This document shows positions 25,812-36,985 of a stretch of 64,000 nucleotides of DNA, in pieces. The position numbers were made by a program, and so were the translations under genes. The stretch is from an uncultured Tropicimonas sp. (GTDB lineage Bacteria > Pseudomonadota > Alphaproteobacteria > Rhodobacterales > Rhodobacteraceae). The first letter of the stretch is position 1. Each line of letters begins with the position of its first letter. Location of the stretch: the NCBI GenBank assembly GCA_947495685.1, contig CANLZY010000007.1, positions 1-64,000 on the forward strand. The letters are read 5' to 3'. Below the pieces are notes generated by a model, which saw nothing but the letters and a program-made list of their open reading frames with translations, had not been told where the DNA came from and did no database searches.

Positions 25812-28523
25812 TCAGACCTGACCGTGGCAGTGCTTGAACTTTTTGCCAGAGCCACAGGGGCAAGGCTCGTTGCGGCCCGGATCTCCCCAGGTGCTCGGAT
25901 CCGTTTCATCAAAGCCATCAACCAGCGGCGTGAACTCCGACACGACCTGCCCCGAGGACGAGGCGGCCGAATCTGTCGCGGTCTGTTGCAACGCGGCTTG
26001 CTGGGCGAGCATTTGCTGCATCATCGCCTGCTGTTCATCCTGGGACAGCGGCCGGATCTGCGACAGCTTTTTGCTGACGTCCTCCCGCAACCCGTCGAGC
26101 AGCCCTTCGAACAACTGGAACGCTTCGTTCTTGTACTCGTTCAGCGGATCCCGCTGGGCATAGCCACGGAAGCCGACGACCGAGCGCAGGTGCTCCAGTG
26201 TCAGCAGATGATCGCGCCATTTTCCGTCGATGGTCTGCAACAGGATCTGCTTTTCGATCATGCGCATCGTTTCGGGGCCAAAATCCGCCGCCTTCTCTGC
26301 CATGAATTCGTCCGACGCCTTGCAGAGCCGTTCGCGGATTTCTTCGTCGTCGACCCCTTCTTCGGCAGCCCATTCGATCACCGGAACGTCGATGCCGAGC
26401 TGTTCGATCAGGTCCGCATAGAGCTTTTCCGTTTCCCATTGGTCGGCATAGCTCTTCTTGGGCATGTGGGCGTCGACCAGATCGTCGATCACCTGATAGC
26501 GCATATCCTGCACGATCTCGCTCAGATCCTCGGCTTCCATGATCTCGCGCCGCTGGCCAAAGATCACCTTCCGCTGGTCGTTCATCACGTCGTCAAACTT
26601 CAGCAGCTGCTTGCGGATGTCGAAGTTGCGTCCCTCGACTTTTGCCTGCGCCCGCTCCAGCGACTTGTTCACCCAAGGGTGCACGATCGACTCGCCTTCT
26701 TTCATGCCGAGCTTGCCCAGCATGTTGTCCAGACGCTCCGAGCCAAAGATCCGCATCAGGTCGTCTTCCAGGCTCAGATAGAAACTGGATTTTCCGGGGT
26801 CGCCCTGACGGCCCGAGCGGCCGCGCAACTGGTTGTCGATCCGACGGCTTTCGTGCCGTTCGGTTGCCAGAACGTACAGGCCACCGGCGGCCTTCACAGC
26901 CTCCTCGTCCGCCTTGTGATCGGCCTCGATGCGGGCGCGTACTTCATCCGGGTTGGCGTCGGGATCGGCGGCAATTGCCTCCATCACCTTGAATTCGACG
27001 TTGCCACCCAGCTTGATGTCGGTCCCACGGCCGGCCATGTTGGTCGCGATAGTCACGGCGCCCAGCTTGCCGGCATCGGCAACGATCTGCGCCTCCTGCT
27101 CGTGCTGCCGCGCGTTCAGAACGTTGTGCTTGACCCCAGCAGTCGTCAACAGCTGGCTCAGCATCTCGGACTTTTCGATCGACGTCGTCCCGACCAGAAC
27201 CGGTTGGCCCTTTTCGTTGGATTTCTTGATCGTTTCGATCACGGCGGCATATTTTTCGCGCGCGGTCCGGTAGACCTGATCGTGATCGTCCTCACGGGCA
27301 ACCGGCATGTTGGTCGGCACTTCGACAACACCCAGGTTGTAGATTTCCATGAATTCATCAGCTTCCGTCAGGGCGGTACCGGTCATGCCGGACAGCTTGT
27401 CGTAAAGCCGGAAATAGTTCTGGAACGTCACGCTGGCCAAGGTCACGTTCTCGGGCTGGATGGTGCAGCCTTCCTTTGCCTCGATCGCCTGGTGCAAGCC
27501 ATCCGAGAGGCGCCGGCCGGCCATCATCCGCCCGGTGAACTCGTCAATCAGCACGACTTCGCTGTTGCGAACGATATAGTCCTTGTCCTTCTGGAACAGC
27601 TTGTGTGCCTTCAGACCCTGATTGATGTGGTGCACGATGGTCGTGCTTTCCGGGTCGTACAGATTCTGACCCTCAGGCAGGATCTCGTACTGGCCCAGCC
27701 GCTGTTCGAGAAAATCGTTGCCCTCTTCGGTGTAGGTGACGTTCTTTGTCTTTTCATCCAGGGTGTAGTGATCGGGCAACAGTTCGGGGATGATCTTGTC
27801 GATAATCCTGTAAAGTTCCGAGCGGTCCTGTGACGGGCCGGAGATGATCAACGGCGTGCGCGCCTCGTCGACCAGGATCGAGTCGACCTCGTCGACGATC
27901 GCGAAATTGTGGTATTTCTGCGCTACGTCCTTTAGCTCCGACTTCATGTTGTCACGCAGGTAGTCAAAGCCAAGTTCGTTGTTGGTGGCATAGGTCACGT
28001 CGCAGGCGTATGCGGCCAACTTCTCGGCATCGGGTTGCTGCGGATAGACCACACCGGTCGTCATGCCCAATTGCTCAAAGACCTTGCCCATCCACTCGGC
28101 GTCGCGCCGGGCCAGGTAGTCGTTGACGGTTACGACGTGAACGCCCTTGCCCGACAGCGCATTCAGATAGGCCGGAAACGTGGCCACGAGGGTCTTGCCC
28201 TCGCCGGTCTTCATTTCCGAGATGTTGCCTTCGTGCAAGAAGATGCCGCCCATGAGCTGTACATCAAACGCCCGTAGCCCAAGTGCTCGTCTTGCACCTT
28301 CGCGGCAGTTCGCAAAGGCCTCCGGAAGCATCTTGTCCAGATCCTCGCCGGCCCTGGCGCGCTCCTGCAGGTCGCGGGTCTTTTCGATCAGTTGCGCATC
28401 TGTAAGCTTTTCGAACTCCGGCTCCAGAGCATTGATCTTGTCAATGACGGGTCGGGTTGCCTTGATCTTGCGGTCGTTCGGTGTTCCGAAGACCTTCTTC
28501 GCGATCGTTCCAATACCCAGCAT
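25812..28523 (-). CDS. secA: Preprotein translocase ATPase SecA
   Basis: A 903-residue motor that drives proteins through SecYEG. Walker A is [13 protein letters not shown], and the DEAD-like Walker B lies in [16 protein letters not shown]. The second nucleotide-binding fold contains [15 protein letters not shown] and [20 protein letters not shown]. The C-terminal zinc finger that binds SecB is [14 protein letters not shown], preceded by a flexible linker. Length is normal. It is divergent from the parvulin gene at 28699. Confidence 0.99.
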   Translation of the reverse strand: MLGIGTIAKKVFGTPNDRKIKATRPVIDKINALEPEFEKLTDAQLIEKTRDLQERARAGEDLDKMLPEAFANCREGARRALGLRAFDVQLMGGIFLHEGNISEMKTGEGKTLVATFPAYLNALSGKGVHVVTVNDYLARRDAEWMGKVFEQLGMTTGVVYPQQPDAEKLAAYACDVTYATNNELGFDYLRDNMKSELKDVAQKYHNFAIVDEVDSILVDEARTPLIISGPSQDRSELYRIIDKIIPELLPDHYTLDEKTKNVTYTEEGNDFLEQRLGQYEILPEGQNLYDPESTTIVHHINQGLKAHKLFQKDKDYIVRNSEVVLIDEFTGRMMAGRRLSDGLHQAIEAKEGCTIQPENVTLASVTFQNYFRLYDKLSGMTGTALTEADEFMEIYNLGVVEVPTNMPVAREDDHDQVYRTAREKYAAVIETIKKSNEKGQPVLVGTTSIEKSEMLSQLLTTAGVKHNVLNARQHEQEAQIVADAGKLGAVTIATNMAGRGTDIKLGGNVEFKVMEAIAADPDANPDEVRARIEADHKADEEAVKAAGGLYVLATERHESRRIDNQLRGRSGRQGDPGKSSFYLSLEDDLMRIFGSERLDNMLGKLGMKEGESIVHPWVNKSLERAQAKVEGRNFDIRKQLLKFDDVMNDQRKVIFGQRREIMEAEDLSEIVQDMRYQVIDDLVDAHMPKKSYADQWETEKLYADLIEQLGIDVPVIEWAAEEGVDDEEIRERLCKASDEFMAEKAADFGPETMRMIEKQILLQTIDGKWRDHLLTLEHLRSVVGFRGYAQRDPLNEYKNEAFQLFEGLLDGLREDVSKKLSQIRPLSQDEQQAMMQQMLAQQAALQQTATDSAASSSGQVVSEFTPLVDGFDETDPSTWGDPGRNEPCPCGSGKKFKHCHGQV

Positions 28524-28698
28524 GTGTGCTCCGCCATTACGAATTCGTGTGAGAGGACGCCTTGCCGGCCCCTCCGCGCAGCGTTACCAAGCATTCAACG
28601 AAGAGCCGTCCGGAACTCTCGGACCATGCGGGATGTAAGGGCGAGCCATTGCAGTGTCAACGCCGCGCAGGGGCGCGGCCGAACAGGAGCCAATCTCG

Positions 28699-29550
28699 AT
28701 GCTGATGACCAACAAAACCTGGCTTGCCGGGGTCCTTTCTCTCGCGCTGTCCACCGCTGCCCCGGTTTGGGCCGAAGATGTGACCGCAGAAACGGTGGTT
28801 GCGACCGTCGGTGGCCAGGATATTACAGTCGGCCACATGATCGTGGCACGCAACACGTTGCCGCCGCAGTACCAACAGCTGGAGTCCGGCGTGCTGTTCG
28901 AGGGCATTCTGGACCAACTCATCCAGCAGACCGCGTTGGCGCAGTCGCTTGGTGATGATGTGACCACAGCCACGAAACTGTCGATCGACAACCAGACCTC
29001 GGGACTGCTGGCCGGAGAAGCCATTGGCAAGGCCATTCAGGTCGCGATCACCGACGATGCCCTGCAAGCTGCCTACGAGGCACGTTTCGCCGATGCCGAA
29101 CCACAAAAGGAATTCAACGCCGCGCATATCCTGGTCGAGACCGAAGAAGAGGCGACGGCGCTGAAGGTCGATCTCGATGGCGGCGCAGATTTTGTTGAAT
29201 TGGCGCGAGAAAAGTCGACTGGCCCGTCCGGCCCGAATGGCGGCGACCTTGGCTGGTTCGGAGTGGGCATGATGGTTCCGGAATTTGAAGCTGCGGTTGT
29301 CTCGCTGGAACCTGGCCAGATTTCGGATCCGGTGAAGACCCAGTTTGGCTGGCACGTCATCACGTTGAATGACACCCGGCTCGCCGATGCCCCGACCCTG
29401 GACGATGTCCGCGAGGAGTTGATGGCCGAGCTGGAAGGTGCCGCCGTTGACGCCGCCGTCCAGGAAGTCATGGGAAGAACCGAGGTCACCAAACCTGACG
29501 CCGATATCGACCCGGCGATTCTGGGTAACCTGGACCTGATCGCCAACTGA
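28699..29550 (+). CDS. Periplasmic parvulin-type peptidyl-prolyl isomerase
   Basis: A 283-residue exported foldase. A signal peptide ends near APVWAED. A SurA-like N-terminal region (about 30-125) precedes the rotamase domain (about 135-235), which shows FNAAHILVETEEEA, NGGDLGWFGVGMMVPEFE and TQFGWHVITLND. ATG 28699 follows CAGGAGC by 9 bases and gives the best signal peptide; the frame is open further upstream. Divergence from secA fits a shared role in protein export. Confidence 0.92.
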   Translation: MLMTNKTWLAGVLSLALSTAAPVWAEDVTAETVVATVGGQDITVGHMIVARNTLPPQYQQLESGVLFEGILDQLIQQTALAQSLGDDVTTATKLSIDNQTSGLLAGEAIGKAIQVAITDDALQAAYEARFADAEPQKEFNAAHILVETEEEATALKVDLDGGADFVELAREKSTGPSGPNGGDLGWFGVGMMVPEFEAAVVSLEPGQISDPVKTQFGWHVITLNDTRLADAPTLDDVREELMAELEGAAVDAAVQEVMGRTEVTKPDADIDPAILGNLDLIAN

Positions 29551-29565
29551 TTCCCGGAGACATCC

Positions 29566-30813
29566 ATGGCCGCCTCGCTTCCCGTATCGCCGCTCGCACC
29601 CGCCACCTTTCCGGATCTGCCACAGGTGGCCGGCGTAGAGTTCGCCACTGTTGCCGCAGGCGTCCGGTACACCGGGCGCACCGATGTCATGCTGGCCCGC
29701 CTTGTGCCGGGCAGCACGGTTGCCGGGGTGTTTACGCGGTCAGCAACACGTTCCGCGCCGGTTCTCGATTGCGAAGCCAAGATCGCGGGCGGGGCGGATG
29801 GTGCCGAAGGGGCGGCCATTCTGGTGAATTCTGGCAACTCCAATGCCTTTACCGGCGCTGCCGGTGAAGGCGCAGTGGAAGCGATCTGTTCGGCTGTCGC
29901 AAAAGCAGCGGGCGTTCCGGCCAGCCGTGTCTTTACCTCCTCGACCGGGGTAATCGGCGAACGCCTTCCCCACGAACGGATCACGGCCCAGATTACGCAA
30001 CTTGTGTCGAGCCTGGCGCCGGACGGCATCAAGGCCGCTGCCGCCGCAATCATGACCACAGACACCTTTCCCAAGGGGGCCGGTGCAGTGATCGAGACGG
30101 AGGCCGGACCGATCCGGATCGCGGGCATTGCCAAGGGCTCCGGCATGATTGCCCCGGACATGGCGACGATGCTGGTCTACATCTTTACCGACGCCGAGGT
30201 CGCGCAACCAATCCTGCAACAGGCCCTGTCATCGCTGACGGACCTTACCTTCAACGCGATCACCGTCGATGGCGACACGTCGACATCGGACAGCCTGCTT
30301 TTGGCCGCCACAGGCCAGGCCGACGTCGCCGTTAAGGAACTGTCCGACCCGGTTGGAAGGGCCTTCCTGGACGGGCTTTATGCGCTCATGTTGGACTTGG
30401 CAAAGCAGGTGGTGCGGGATGGCGAGGGCGCGACAAAGCTGCTGGAAGTCCGCGTCAGCGGGGCTTCCAGCGACGCGGACGCACGGAAAGTTGCAATGTC
30501 GATTGCCAATTCGCCGCTCGTCAAGACCGCCATCGCAGGTGAAGATCCCAACTGGGGTCGGGTGGTAATGGCGGTTGGAAAGTCAGGCGCACATGCAGAC
30601 CGTGACAGCCTGTCCATTCGGTTCGGCGACATCCTGGTGGCCGAACATGGTTGGGTTGCCGAGAGCTACACAGAAGATGCAGGCGCCGCCTACATGAAGA
30701 ACGCAGAGCTGGTGCTGGATGTCGATCTGGGCATTGCAGAGGGGGCGTTTACAGCTTGGACCTGCGATCTGACGCACGGATACATCTCCATCAACGCGGA
30801 CTACCGGTCGTGA
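29566..30813 (+). CDS. argJ: Bifunctional ornithine acetyltransferase / N-acetylglutamate synthase
   Basis: A 415-residue arginine-biosynthesis enzyme that recycles the acetyl group from acetylornithine to glutamate. It cleaves itself at MAPDMATMLVY-type sequence: here GMIAPDMATMLVY, with T201 as the expected nucleophile at the start of the beta chain. NSGNSNAFTGAAGE near residue 86 is also typical. The stop overlaps mutT by 4 bases. argG lies at 60638-61861, so the pathway is dispersed. Confidence 0.97.
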   Translation: MAASLPVSPLAPATFPDLPQVAGVEFATVAAGVRYTGRTDVMLARLVPGSTVAGVFTRSATRSAPVLDCEAKIAGGADGAEGAAILVNSGNSNAFTGAAGEGAVEAICSAVAKAAGVPASRVFTSSTGVIGERLPHERITAQITQLVSSLAPDGIKAAAAAIMTTDTFPKGAGAVIETEAGPIRIAGIAKGSGMIAPDMATMLVYIFTDAEVAQPILQQALSSLTDLTFNAITVDGDTSTSDSLLLAATGQADVAVKELSDPVGRAFLDGLYALMLDLAKQVVRDGEGATKLLEVRVSGASSDADARKVAMSIANSPLVKTAIAGEDPNWGRVVMAVGKSGAHADRDSLSIRFGDILVAEHGWVAESYTEDAGAAYMKNAELVLDVDLGIAEGAFTAWTCDLTHGYISINADYRS

Positions 30814-31208
30814 AAACGGTCCTCGTGTCCGCGGTGGCGCTGGTCGACTTTGACGGTCGGGTGCTGTTGGCACAACGGCCCGAAGGGAAATCCATGGCCG
30901 GGCTCTGGGAGTTTCCGGGGGGCAAGGTCGAACCGGGCGAGACCCCAGAAACAGCGCTGATTCGCGAACTCCAGGAAGAGCTGGGCATCGACACCTGGGA
31001 ATCCTGCCTCGCTCCGTTGACTTTCGCCAGCCACAGCTATGATGAGTTCCATCTTCTGATGCCGTTGTTTGTCTGCCGGAAATGGGGTGGAAGCCCAAGC
31101 TCCCGCGAAGGCCAACAGCTGAAGTGGGTTCGCCCGAGTCAGCTGAAAGACCATCCCATGCCAGCTGCGGACATCCCCTTAATCCCCCATTTACGGGATT
31201 GGTTGTAG
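30810..31208 (+). CDS. mutT: 8-oxo-dGTP diphosphatase MutT
   Basis: A 132-residue Nudix hydrolase that removes oxidised dGTP. The Nudix box (G-x5-E-x7-RE-x2-EE-x-G) starts at GGKVEPGETPETAL, about residues 38-60. The WEFPGGK motif just before it is typical of MutT. The start is GTG at 30810, which overlaps the argJ stop by 4 bases; this gives the standard MutT length and N-terminus (VKTVLVSAVALVD). Confidence 0.93.
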   Translation: MKTVLVSAVALVDFDGRVLLAQRPEGKSMAGLWEFPGGKVEPGETPETALIRELQEELGIDTWESCLAPLTFASHSYDEFHLLMPLFVCRKWGGSPSSREGQQLKWVRPSQLKDHPMPAADIPLIPHLRDWL

Positions 31209-31241
31209 ATTTGGAGCATCAATTTTTCGGCATGCCAAATA

Positions 31242-31295
31242 TTTCAGCGATTATTTCGACATTGTGACGAAATTGTTGGTGTTTTTGGAACAATT
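31242..31295. promoter_or_regulatory. AT-rich region with two dyads upstream of the 45-residue gene
   Basis: The stretch between mutT and the small gene is far more AT-rich than its surroundings. Two inverted repeats are visible: ATTTCG/CGAAAT with a 9-base centre (about 31253-31273) and AATTGTT/AACAATT at 31271-31277 and 31289-31295 with an 11-base centre. They could be operator sites or RNA hairpins in the leader. Confidence 0.4.
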
Positions 31296-31340
31296 CTTTC
31301 CTACATTCTTTAGACGCAAACAGGAAGGAGAACGCACTCA

Positions 31341-31478
31341 ATGCTCCGTACCATTACTGTTGGAAGCCACGTCTCGATCCAGGGCACCTTTGTTCGTGCC
31401 TTGACCGATGGCAGAATTCTGGTCCGTGTCGGTGAGCGGTTGTTCAAGGGCACCCCGATCGAACCCAAGGCTGTCTGA
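31341..31478 (+). CDS. Conserved-looking 45-residue protein
   Basis: A very short gene with strong translation signals: AGGAAGGAG at 31322-31330, then ATG at 31341. It begins MLRTITVGSHVSIQG and continues with alternating hydrophobic and charged residues (TDGRILVRVGERLFKGTPIE), which suggests a small beta-sheet fold. It is flanked by an AT-rich upstream region and its own terminator, so it is an independent transcript. I recall near-identical short proteins in other Rhodobacterales. Function unknown; a nucleic-acid-binding beta barrel is one guess. Confidence 0.75.
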   Translation: MLRTITVGSHVSIQGTFVRALTDGRILVRVGERLFKGTPIEPKAV

Positions 31479-31496
31479 CTATTTCGCCGGACAAAA

Positions 31497-31531
31497 AGAA
31501 AAGGGCGGCCTTCACTCGGGCCGCCCTTTTT
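31497..31531. terminator. Bidirectional intrinsic terminator
   Basis: AAGGGCGGCC (31501-31510) and GGCCGCCCTT (31519-31528) form a perfect 10-base stem with an 8-base loop. T residues follow on the plus strand, and an A-rich stretch precedes it, so it can end both the 45-residue gene and the convergent infB operon. Confidence 0.9.
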
Positions 31532-31553
31532 CGTTTCTGATGTCTGTCGAGGA

Positions 31554-34085
31554 TCAGGTGAGCGTCCGCTCGACCTCTTCACGCTCGAATATCTCGATGA
31601 CATCGCCAGGGCGGATGTCCTCGTAGTTCTCGAAGGCCATGCCGCATTCCTGACCGGAGTGAACATCGGCAACTTCGTCCTTGAAGCGCTTCAGCGTCTT
31701 GAGCGTACCTTCGTGGATCACCACGTTGTCCCGCAGCAGGCGCACGCCTGCCGACCGTCGGGCAACCCCTTCGGTAATCAGACAACCTGCCACCTTGCCG
31801 ACGTGAGAAACCTTGAAGACCTCTTTGATCTCGGCATAGCCGATGAAAGTCTCGCGGACCTCGGCCGACAACAGACCGGAGGCGGCGGCTTTCACGTCGT
31901 CCACAAGATCGTAGATCACCGAGTAGTAACGGATCTCAACGCCCTTCTGGTTCGCTGCGGCACGAGCCGGGGCATTGGCACGGACGTTGAAGCCGATCAC
32001 AGGCGCGCCGCTTGCCTCGGCCAGACCGATGTCGGATTCGGTGATCGCGCCGACGCCGGAATGCAACAGACGCACCCGTACCTCGTCGTTCCCGATTTTC
32101 TCCATCGCCTGGGCAATTGCCTCTGCAGAACCCTGCACGTCGGCCTTGACCAGGATCGGAAGCTCCGAAACCGTCTCGTCTGCCTTGGCTTGCGCCATCA
32201 GCTGATCGAGCGTCGTTGCCGCACCAGCAGCCGCACGTTTGTCCTTGGCGGCCTGCTCGCGGTATTCCGCGATCTCTCGGGCCTGCGCCTCGGTCTCGAC
32301 GACGTTCAGAACGTCACCGGCTTCTGGCGTGCCATTCAGGCCAAGAACCTCGACCGGAACCGAGGGGCCGGCTTCTTCGATACGCTCGCCCTTGTCGTTG
32401 ATCAGCGCGCGGACTTTGCCCCACTGCTCGCCCACGACAAATATATCGCCGCGCTTCAGTGTGCCGTTCTGCACCAGAACAGTGGCAACCGGACCGCGAC
32501 CCACATCAAGCTTGGCTTCGATCACGGCACCAGACGCGGCACGGTCCGGGTTGGCCTTGAGCTCGAGCAACTCGGATTGCAGCGCGATCGCTTCAAGAAG
32601 CTCCTCGAGACCTTGGCCAGTGGCAGCCGAAACCTCGACGTCCTGCACTTCACCGGACATCTGTTCCACAAGAACTTCATACTGAAGCAGGTCAGTCCGG
32701 ACCTTTTGCGGATTGGCTTCCGGCTTGTCGACCTTGTTGATCGCAACGATCATCGGAACCCCAGCCGCCTTGGCGTGATTGATCGCCTCCACGGTCTGCG
32801 GCATCACAGCGTCGTCAGCCGCCACAACCAGAATGACGATATCCGTCACCTGCGCGCCACGAGCCCGCATGGAAGTGAAGGCCGCGTGACCAGGCGTGTC
32901 GAGGAAGGTCAGCAACTGCCCGCCGTCGGTCTCAACCTGATAGGCACCGATATGCTGGGTAATGCCACCGGCCTCACCAGAAACGACCTTGGCGTGCCGG
33001 ATTGCATCCAGCAGCGACGTCTTGCCGTGGTCGACGTGCCCCATGACCGTGACGACCGGGGGACGGGACACGAGGTCTTCGTCCTTGTCCTGAACGGCGT
33101 GAATGACATCCTCGACGTCGGCATCGGACACACGAACGATCTTGTGTCCAAATTCTTCGATGATCAATTCCGCAGTCTCGGCATCGATCGCCTGGTTCTG
33201 CGTCAACATCATGCCCATGTTCATCAGGGCCTTGACCACGTCTGCCACGCGTTCGGCCATGCGGTTGGCCAGTTCCGACACGACGATCGTTTCCGGAACC
33301 TGAACGTCCCGTACGATCTTCTCGCGAATTTCAGCGCCACCCATGGCCTTCTGCCGGGCGCGTTCCTGTTTCCGCTTCATCTGTGCCATGGACCGTTGAC
33401 GGCCACCACCGCCAGCCATCGCCTGGTTCAGCGTCAGCTTGCCAGAACGGCGACCATCATCGCGCGCCTTCGCACGGGCGTCGCCGCGCGGGCGGTCGTC
33501 CCGCTCGGCCTTGCGAGGGGCGGCTGCCGGTTTGGTAAAGGTCCGCTGCGGAGCAGACTCCTTCTCGCCGCCGGCCTGCGAATCGCCTGCCCGCTCAGCC
33601 GCTTTCGGAGGGGACTTGCGCGCATCGCGCTCGTCCTTCTCGCGTTGAGCAGCCACTTCGGCTTCGCGCTTCTTGCGCTCTTCCTCTTCAGCCTTGGCTT
33701 TCAGCGCTTCGACGCGCTCGCGCTCTTCGCGCTCCTTGGCTTCGATCTCGTCGCGGCGACGTTGACGCTCTTCATCGCGGCGCTTCTCGTCGGCGGCACG
33801 AATCGCAGCATCCTCGACCTCGCGGGCCTTGGCAGCCTGCAGGGCCTTGAGACGGCGATCCATCTCAGCGTCAGAAATACCGGCGGGTCTACGCGACGGA
33901 TCTCCGCCAGCGGCGCCACCTGCACCGCCCTTAGAGGCGCCTGGCTTCGGCACCACGACCCGCTTGCGCTTTGTCTCCACCACGACGCTCTTTGTCCGCC
34001 CGTGGCTGAAACTCTGCTTCACGGAGCCAGAGCGCGGTCCACCGCCCTTCAGGCCCAGGGTCTTTTTGCCGTCATTGTCGCTCAT
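31554..34085 (-). CDS. infB: Translation initiation factor IF-2
   Basis: An 843-residue GTPase that brings initiator tRNA to the ribosome. The N-terminal third is a long charged, Ala/Glu/Arg-rich linker (about 20-260). The G domain carries [29 protein letters not shown] and [12 protein letters not shown]. Domains II-IV follow. The start overlaps ylxR by 4 bases, and it is the last gene of the rimP-nusA operon. Confidence 0.98.
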   Translation of the reverse strand: MSDNDGKKTLGLKGGGPRSGSVKQSFSHGRTKSVVVETKRKRVVVPKPGASKGGAGGAAGGDPSRRPAGISDAEMDRRLKALQAAKAREVEDAAIRAADEKRRDEERQRRRDEIEAKEREERERVEALKAKAEEEERKKREAEVAAQREKDERDARKSPPKAAERAGDSQAGGEKESAPQRTFTKPAAAPRKAERDDRPRGDARAKARDDGRRSGKLTLNQAMAGGGGRQRSMAQMKRKQERARQKAMGGAEIREKIVRDVQVPETIVVSELANRMAERVADVVKALMNMGMMLTQNQAIDAETAELIIEEFGHKIVRVSDADVEDVIHAVQDKDEDLVSRPPVVTVMGHVDHGKTSLLDAIRHAKVVSGEAGGITQHIGAYQVETDGGQLLTFLDTPGHAAFTSMRARGAQVTDIVILVVAADDAVMPQTVEAINHAKAAGVPMIVAINKVDKPEANPQKVRTDLLQYEVLVEQMSGEVQDVEVSAATGQGLEELLEAIALQSELLELKANPDRAASGAVIEAKLDVGRGPVATVLVQNGTLKRGDIFVVGEQWGKVRALINDKGERIEEAGPSVPVEVLGLNGTPEAGDVLNVVETEAQAREIAEYREQAAKDKRAAAGAATTLDQLMAQAKADETVSELPILVKADVQGSAEAIAQAMEKIGNDEVRVRLLHSGVGAITESDIGLAEASGAPVIGFNVRANAPARAAANQKGVEIRYYSVIYDLVDDVKAAASGLLSAEVRETFIGYAEIKEVFKVSHVGKVAGCLITEGVARRSAGVRLLRDNVVIHEGTLKTLKRFKDEVADVHSGQECGMAFENYEDIRPGDVIEIFEREEVERTLT

Positions 34086-34714
34086 GCGATTCCATCGTCC
34101 TTTCCGAGGCCGGTTGCCCCGATACTGCCGCGCAGGCCGGAAAGCCGTGACGCGTCCTCAACAACACGCGTCGTGAGTCCTCCAGAACACAGCGCCGCGT
34201 GTATTGCATGGTCTCGACCGAAGGACAAACCCAATTCGTTGGCTGTCATGCAGTCGAAATAGTCACCGTCCTCTTCGGACAGGCGTAATTTTGTCTTTCC
34301 GCGCTCCGAACCGTCGGCCGCCTGCAAGAGAACGACAGCCTCGCCGGTTTGAAGCCATCCGCGGACCTTCTCGTATCCCGCGACGGCCAGTCCCGCCTTT
34401 CGGGCAAGCGACAACAGGTCAACGACCCGCCGTGCCAAACCCGCCTCCACAGCATCGACCAACCCTTCCGGGACGGTCACCTGCTGTTTCGCGCCACGGG
34501 CAAAAGCCCGCTTTTTGACCGCAAGGTCCAGTGCCGCCCGGTTGGCCGACACCCAGATACCGCGTCCCGGCAGTTTGCCGGCCAGATCAGGAACGACCTG
34601 GGAATCAGGCCCGACAACGAACCGGATCATCCCGGTTGTCGATCCGACCTCGCCCGTGGCGATGCACCGACGCTCGACCACCTCACGGTCTTTTTGCTTT
34701 CCTCCGCGGCCCAA
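34082..34714 (-). CDS. YlxR (DUF448) RNA-binding protein fused to L7Ae-like domain
   Basis: A 210-residue cytoplasmic protein. The N-terminal YlxR domain (about 1-85) shows [11 protein letters not shown] and [16 protein letters not shown]. An L7Ae/L30e-like domain follows (about 90-185, [20 protein letters not shown]). The start is TTG at 34714, with GGAGG 8 bases upstream; no ATG is in frame nearby. It sits between nusA (24 bases upstream) and infB (4-base overlap), the usual place for this fused form in Alphaproteobacteria. Confidence 0.9.
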   Translation of the reverse strand: MGRGGKQKDREVVERRCIATGEVGSTTGMIRFVVGPDSQVVPDLAGKLPGRGIWVSANRAALDLAVKKRAFARGAKQQVTVPEGLVDAVEAGLARRVVDLLSLARKAGLAVAGYEKVRGWLQTGEAVVLLQAADGSERGKTKLRLSEEDGDYFDCMTANELGLSFGRDHAIHAALCSGGLTTRVVEDASRLSGLRGSIGATGLGKDDGIA

Positions 34715-34738
34715 CGCCCGATCCTCCGGCGCCTGCGA

Positions 34739-36352
34739 TCAGGCGCCAGCCTCCTCGGTTTCTTCCTCCGCCTCGGGTTCTTCTGTCTCCAGATCGGCCG
34801 GGTCTACCCAACCAAGCTGAATTCGTGCGGTCATGACCATGGTCTGCGCTTCGGCCAGAGAAATGTCGAATTTCTCCAACACGCCGTCATCCTTGATTCG
34901 CTGACCGTCAACGGTCGTCCAGCCGCCCGCCAGTTCCCAGTCCGCACAGGTGGCAAAGTCCTCAACGGTCTTCACTCCGTCCTCTGCGAGTGCTTCGATC
35001 ATCTGGGGTGTCAGGCCCTCGAAATCAATGAGGCTCTGCTCGACCCCAAGTTCCACGGCATGTTCCAGCGCCTTGCGGTTGGCCGCCTCGATGTTGTCGC
35101 GGGCACGCGCCTGAAGCTCCTTGGCCGTGGAATCATCCACACCGTCGATCACGAGAAGCTCGTCGATTTCGACGTAGGCAACCTCTTCGAGATTGGTGAA
35201 GCCTTCCGACACCAGAAGCTGCGCAAAGAATTCGTCCAGATCCAGCGCGTCCATGAACAGCTTCGTCCGCTCTTCGAATTCCTTTTGACGGCGGGCCGAT
35301 TCTTCCTCTTCGGTCATGATGTCGATGTCCAGTCCGGTCAGCTGACTGGCCAGACGCACGTTCTGGCCACGACGGCCGATCGCAAGCGACAACTGCTCGG
35401 TCGGGACAACAACCTCGATCCGCTCCGCTTCCTCGTCCAGGACCACTTTCGTGACCTCGGCCGGTTGCAGCGCATTCACGAGGAAGGTCGGCTGGTCGTC
35501 ATTCCACGGAATGATGTCGATCTTTTCGCCCTGAAGCTCGTTCACGACGGCCTGAACCCGGCTGCCGCGCATACCGACGCAGGCACCGACAGGGTCGATG
35601 GAGTTGTCGTAGGAAATGACCGCGATCTTGGCGCGGCTGCCCGGGTCGCGGGCAACTGCCTTGATCTCGATGATGCCGTCATAGATCTCGGGCACTTCCA
35701 TCTTGAACAGTTCGGACATGAATTCCGGCGCCGTGCGGCTCAGGAAGATCTGCGGGCCGCGGGCTTCGCGACGCACGTCCTTGATGAAGCAACGGATGCG
35801 GTCGCCGTTGCGATAGCTCTCGCGACCGATCTTTTCGTTGCGGCGCAGGATACCTTCGCCACGGCCGATATCGACGATGACGTTGCCATATTCCTCGCGC
35901 TTGACAACACCATTGATGATCGTCCCGGCGCGGTCCTTGAACTCTTCGAACTGGCGATCCCGTTCGGCTTCGCGCACCTTTTGCAGAATGACCTGCTTGG
36001 CCGACTGGGCGGCGATCCGACCCATTTCCACCGGCGGGACCTCGTCCCGGATCTCGTCGCCGACCTTCGGGTCTTCGAGATAGAGCTTGGCCTGATCGAC
36101 GGTCAGCTCTGATTGATAGTTCTCGACTTCTTCGTCTTCGACCACGGTCCGGACGCGGGTAAACGACGCGCGGCCCGTCTTGCGGTCGATCGCAACGCGA
36201 ATGTCCATTTCGCTGCCGTACCGGCTCTTTGCGGCACGGGCGAGGGATTCCTCCATCGCCTCGATCACCAGCTCGGGTTCGATCATCTTTTCTCGTGCCA
36301 CTGCCTCGGCGGTCTGCAGCAGTTCAAGCTGGTTGGCGGATGTGATGGCCAT
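34739..36352 (-). CDS. nusA: Transcription termination/antitermination factor NusA
   Basis: A 537-residue RNA polymerase-binding protein. Its N-terminal domain (about 1-130) starts MAITSANQLELLQTAEAVAR; then come S1 (about 135-200), two KH domains (about 200-345, including GACVGMRGSRVQAVVNEL and IGRRGQNVRLASQL), and two C-terminal acidic repeats (LVSEGFTNLEEVAYVE and ALAEDGVKTVEDFATC). It is the second gene of the rimP operon. Autoregulation through a leader terminator is plausible; see the entries at 36986 and 37063. Confidence 0.98.
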   Translation of the reverse strand: MAITSANQLELLQTAEAVAREKMIEPELVIEAMEESLARAAKSRYGSEMDIRVAIDRKTGRASFTRVRTVVEDEEVENYQSELTVDQAKLYLEDPKVGDEIRDEVPPVEMGRIAAQSAKQVILQKVREAERDRQFEEFKDRAGTIINGVVKREEYGNVIVDIGRGEGILRRNEKIGRESYRNGDRIRCFIKDVRREARGPQIFLSRTAPEFMSELFKMEVPEIYDGIIEIKAVARDPGSRAKIAVISYDNSIDPVGACVGMRGSRVQAVVNELQGEKIDIIPWNDDQPTFLVNALQPAEVTKVVLDEEAERIEVVVPTEQLSLAIGRRGQNVRLASQLTGLDIDIMTEEEESARRQKEFEERTKLFMDALDLDEFFAQLLVSEGFTNLEEVAYVEIDELLVIDGVDDSTAKELQARARDNIEAANRKALEHAVELGVEQSLIDFEGLTPQMIEALAEDGVKTVEDFATCADWELAGGWTTVDGQRIKDDGVLEKFDISLAEAQTMVMTARIQLGWVDPADLETEEPEAEEETEEAGA

Positions 36353-36370
36353 CTCTTGCGATTTCCTCTG

Positions 36371-36970
36371 TTAAGAGTCTTGTTCCGGGGCATCCTCGGA
36401 CGCCATGAATGTCTGCACTTCGTCGAACTGGGCTTCGTCGATCTCGCCCGCATGTTTGCGCTGATTGAGGACTTCACGAATCAGCTCGTCCGTCAGGACC
36501 AGCTTGGCATCGCTCAACCAGTCGAACTGGAGGCCAATGACCACCGGCCCGCCCTCCTGGTCGATCTCTATCAGGACTTCGCCGTCCTGCACGCCCTGAA
36601 GCGGTCCCCTGAACCGACGACGGCCGTCGATCAGGTCCAGCGTCTCCAGTTTGGCCTCGTAACCGGCCCAGGTCTCGAAATCTTTCAGGCGGGTCAGGGG
36701 CCGGTCGATACCGGGGCTGGAAACCTCCAGCGTATAATTGTCATCGATCGGGTCCTCGACATCCATCACAGCGCTGACAGCGGTCGAGATCTCGGCGCAG
36801 TCATCAACCTCGATCCGGCCTTCCGGCTTGTCGGCCATGATCTGCAGGATGGGCGCATTGCCCCCCATCAGTCGAATGCGCACCAGTTCAAATCCCATCC
36901 CCTCGATGACGGGGGTCAGGATTTCTGCCAGGCGTTGGTCGATAGTAGTCTTGGCGATCAGGTCGATCAT
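36371..36970 (-). CDS. rimP: Ribosome maturation factor RimP
   Basis: A 199-residue factor needed for 30S subunit maturation. It starts [17 protein letters not shown]. The central motif is [20 protein letters not shown] (about 100-119), followed by an SH3-like C-terminal domain. ATG 36970 is chosen because it gives the family N-terminus; the ribosome site (GGAC) is weak and lies only a few bases after a terminator T tract. Confidence 0.95.
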   Translation of the reverse strand: MIDLIAKTTIDQRLAEILTPVIEGMGFELVRIRLMGGNAPILQIMADKPEGRIEVDDCAEISTAVSAVMDVEDPIDDNYTLEVSSPGIDRPLTRLKDFETWAGYEAKLETLDLIDGRRRFRGPLQGVQDGEVLIEIDQEGGPVVIGLQFDWLSDAKLVLTDELIREVLNQRKHAGEIDEAQFDEVQTFMASEDAPEQDS

Positions 36971-36985
36971 GCTTTGTCCGAACAC

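Noticed and set aside
25755-27833. Plus-strand open frame of 692 codons
   Set aside because: Antisense to secA, with histidine- and leucine-rich composition typical of a shadow frame.
31659-34262. Plus-strand open frame of 867 codons
   Set aside because: Antisense to infB and ylxR; no recognisable domain or ribosome site.
34349-36112. Plus-strand open frame of 587 codons
   Set aside because: Antisense to nusA; composition mirrors the real gene.
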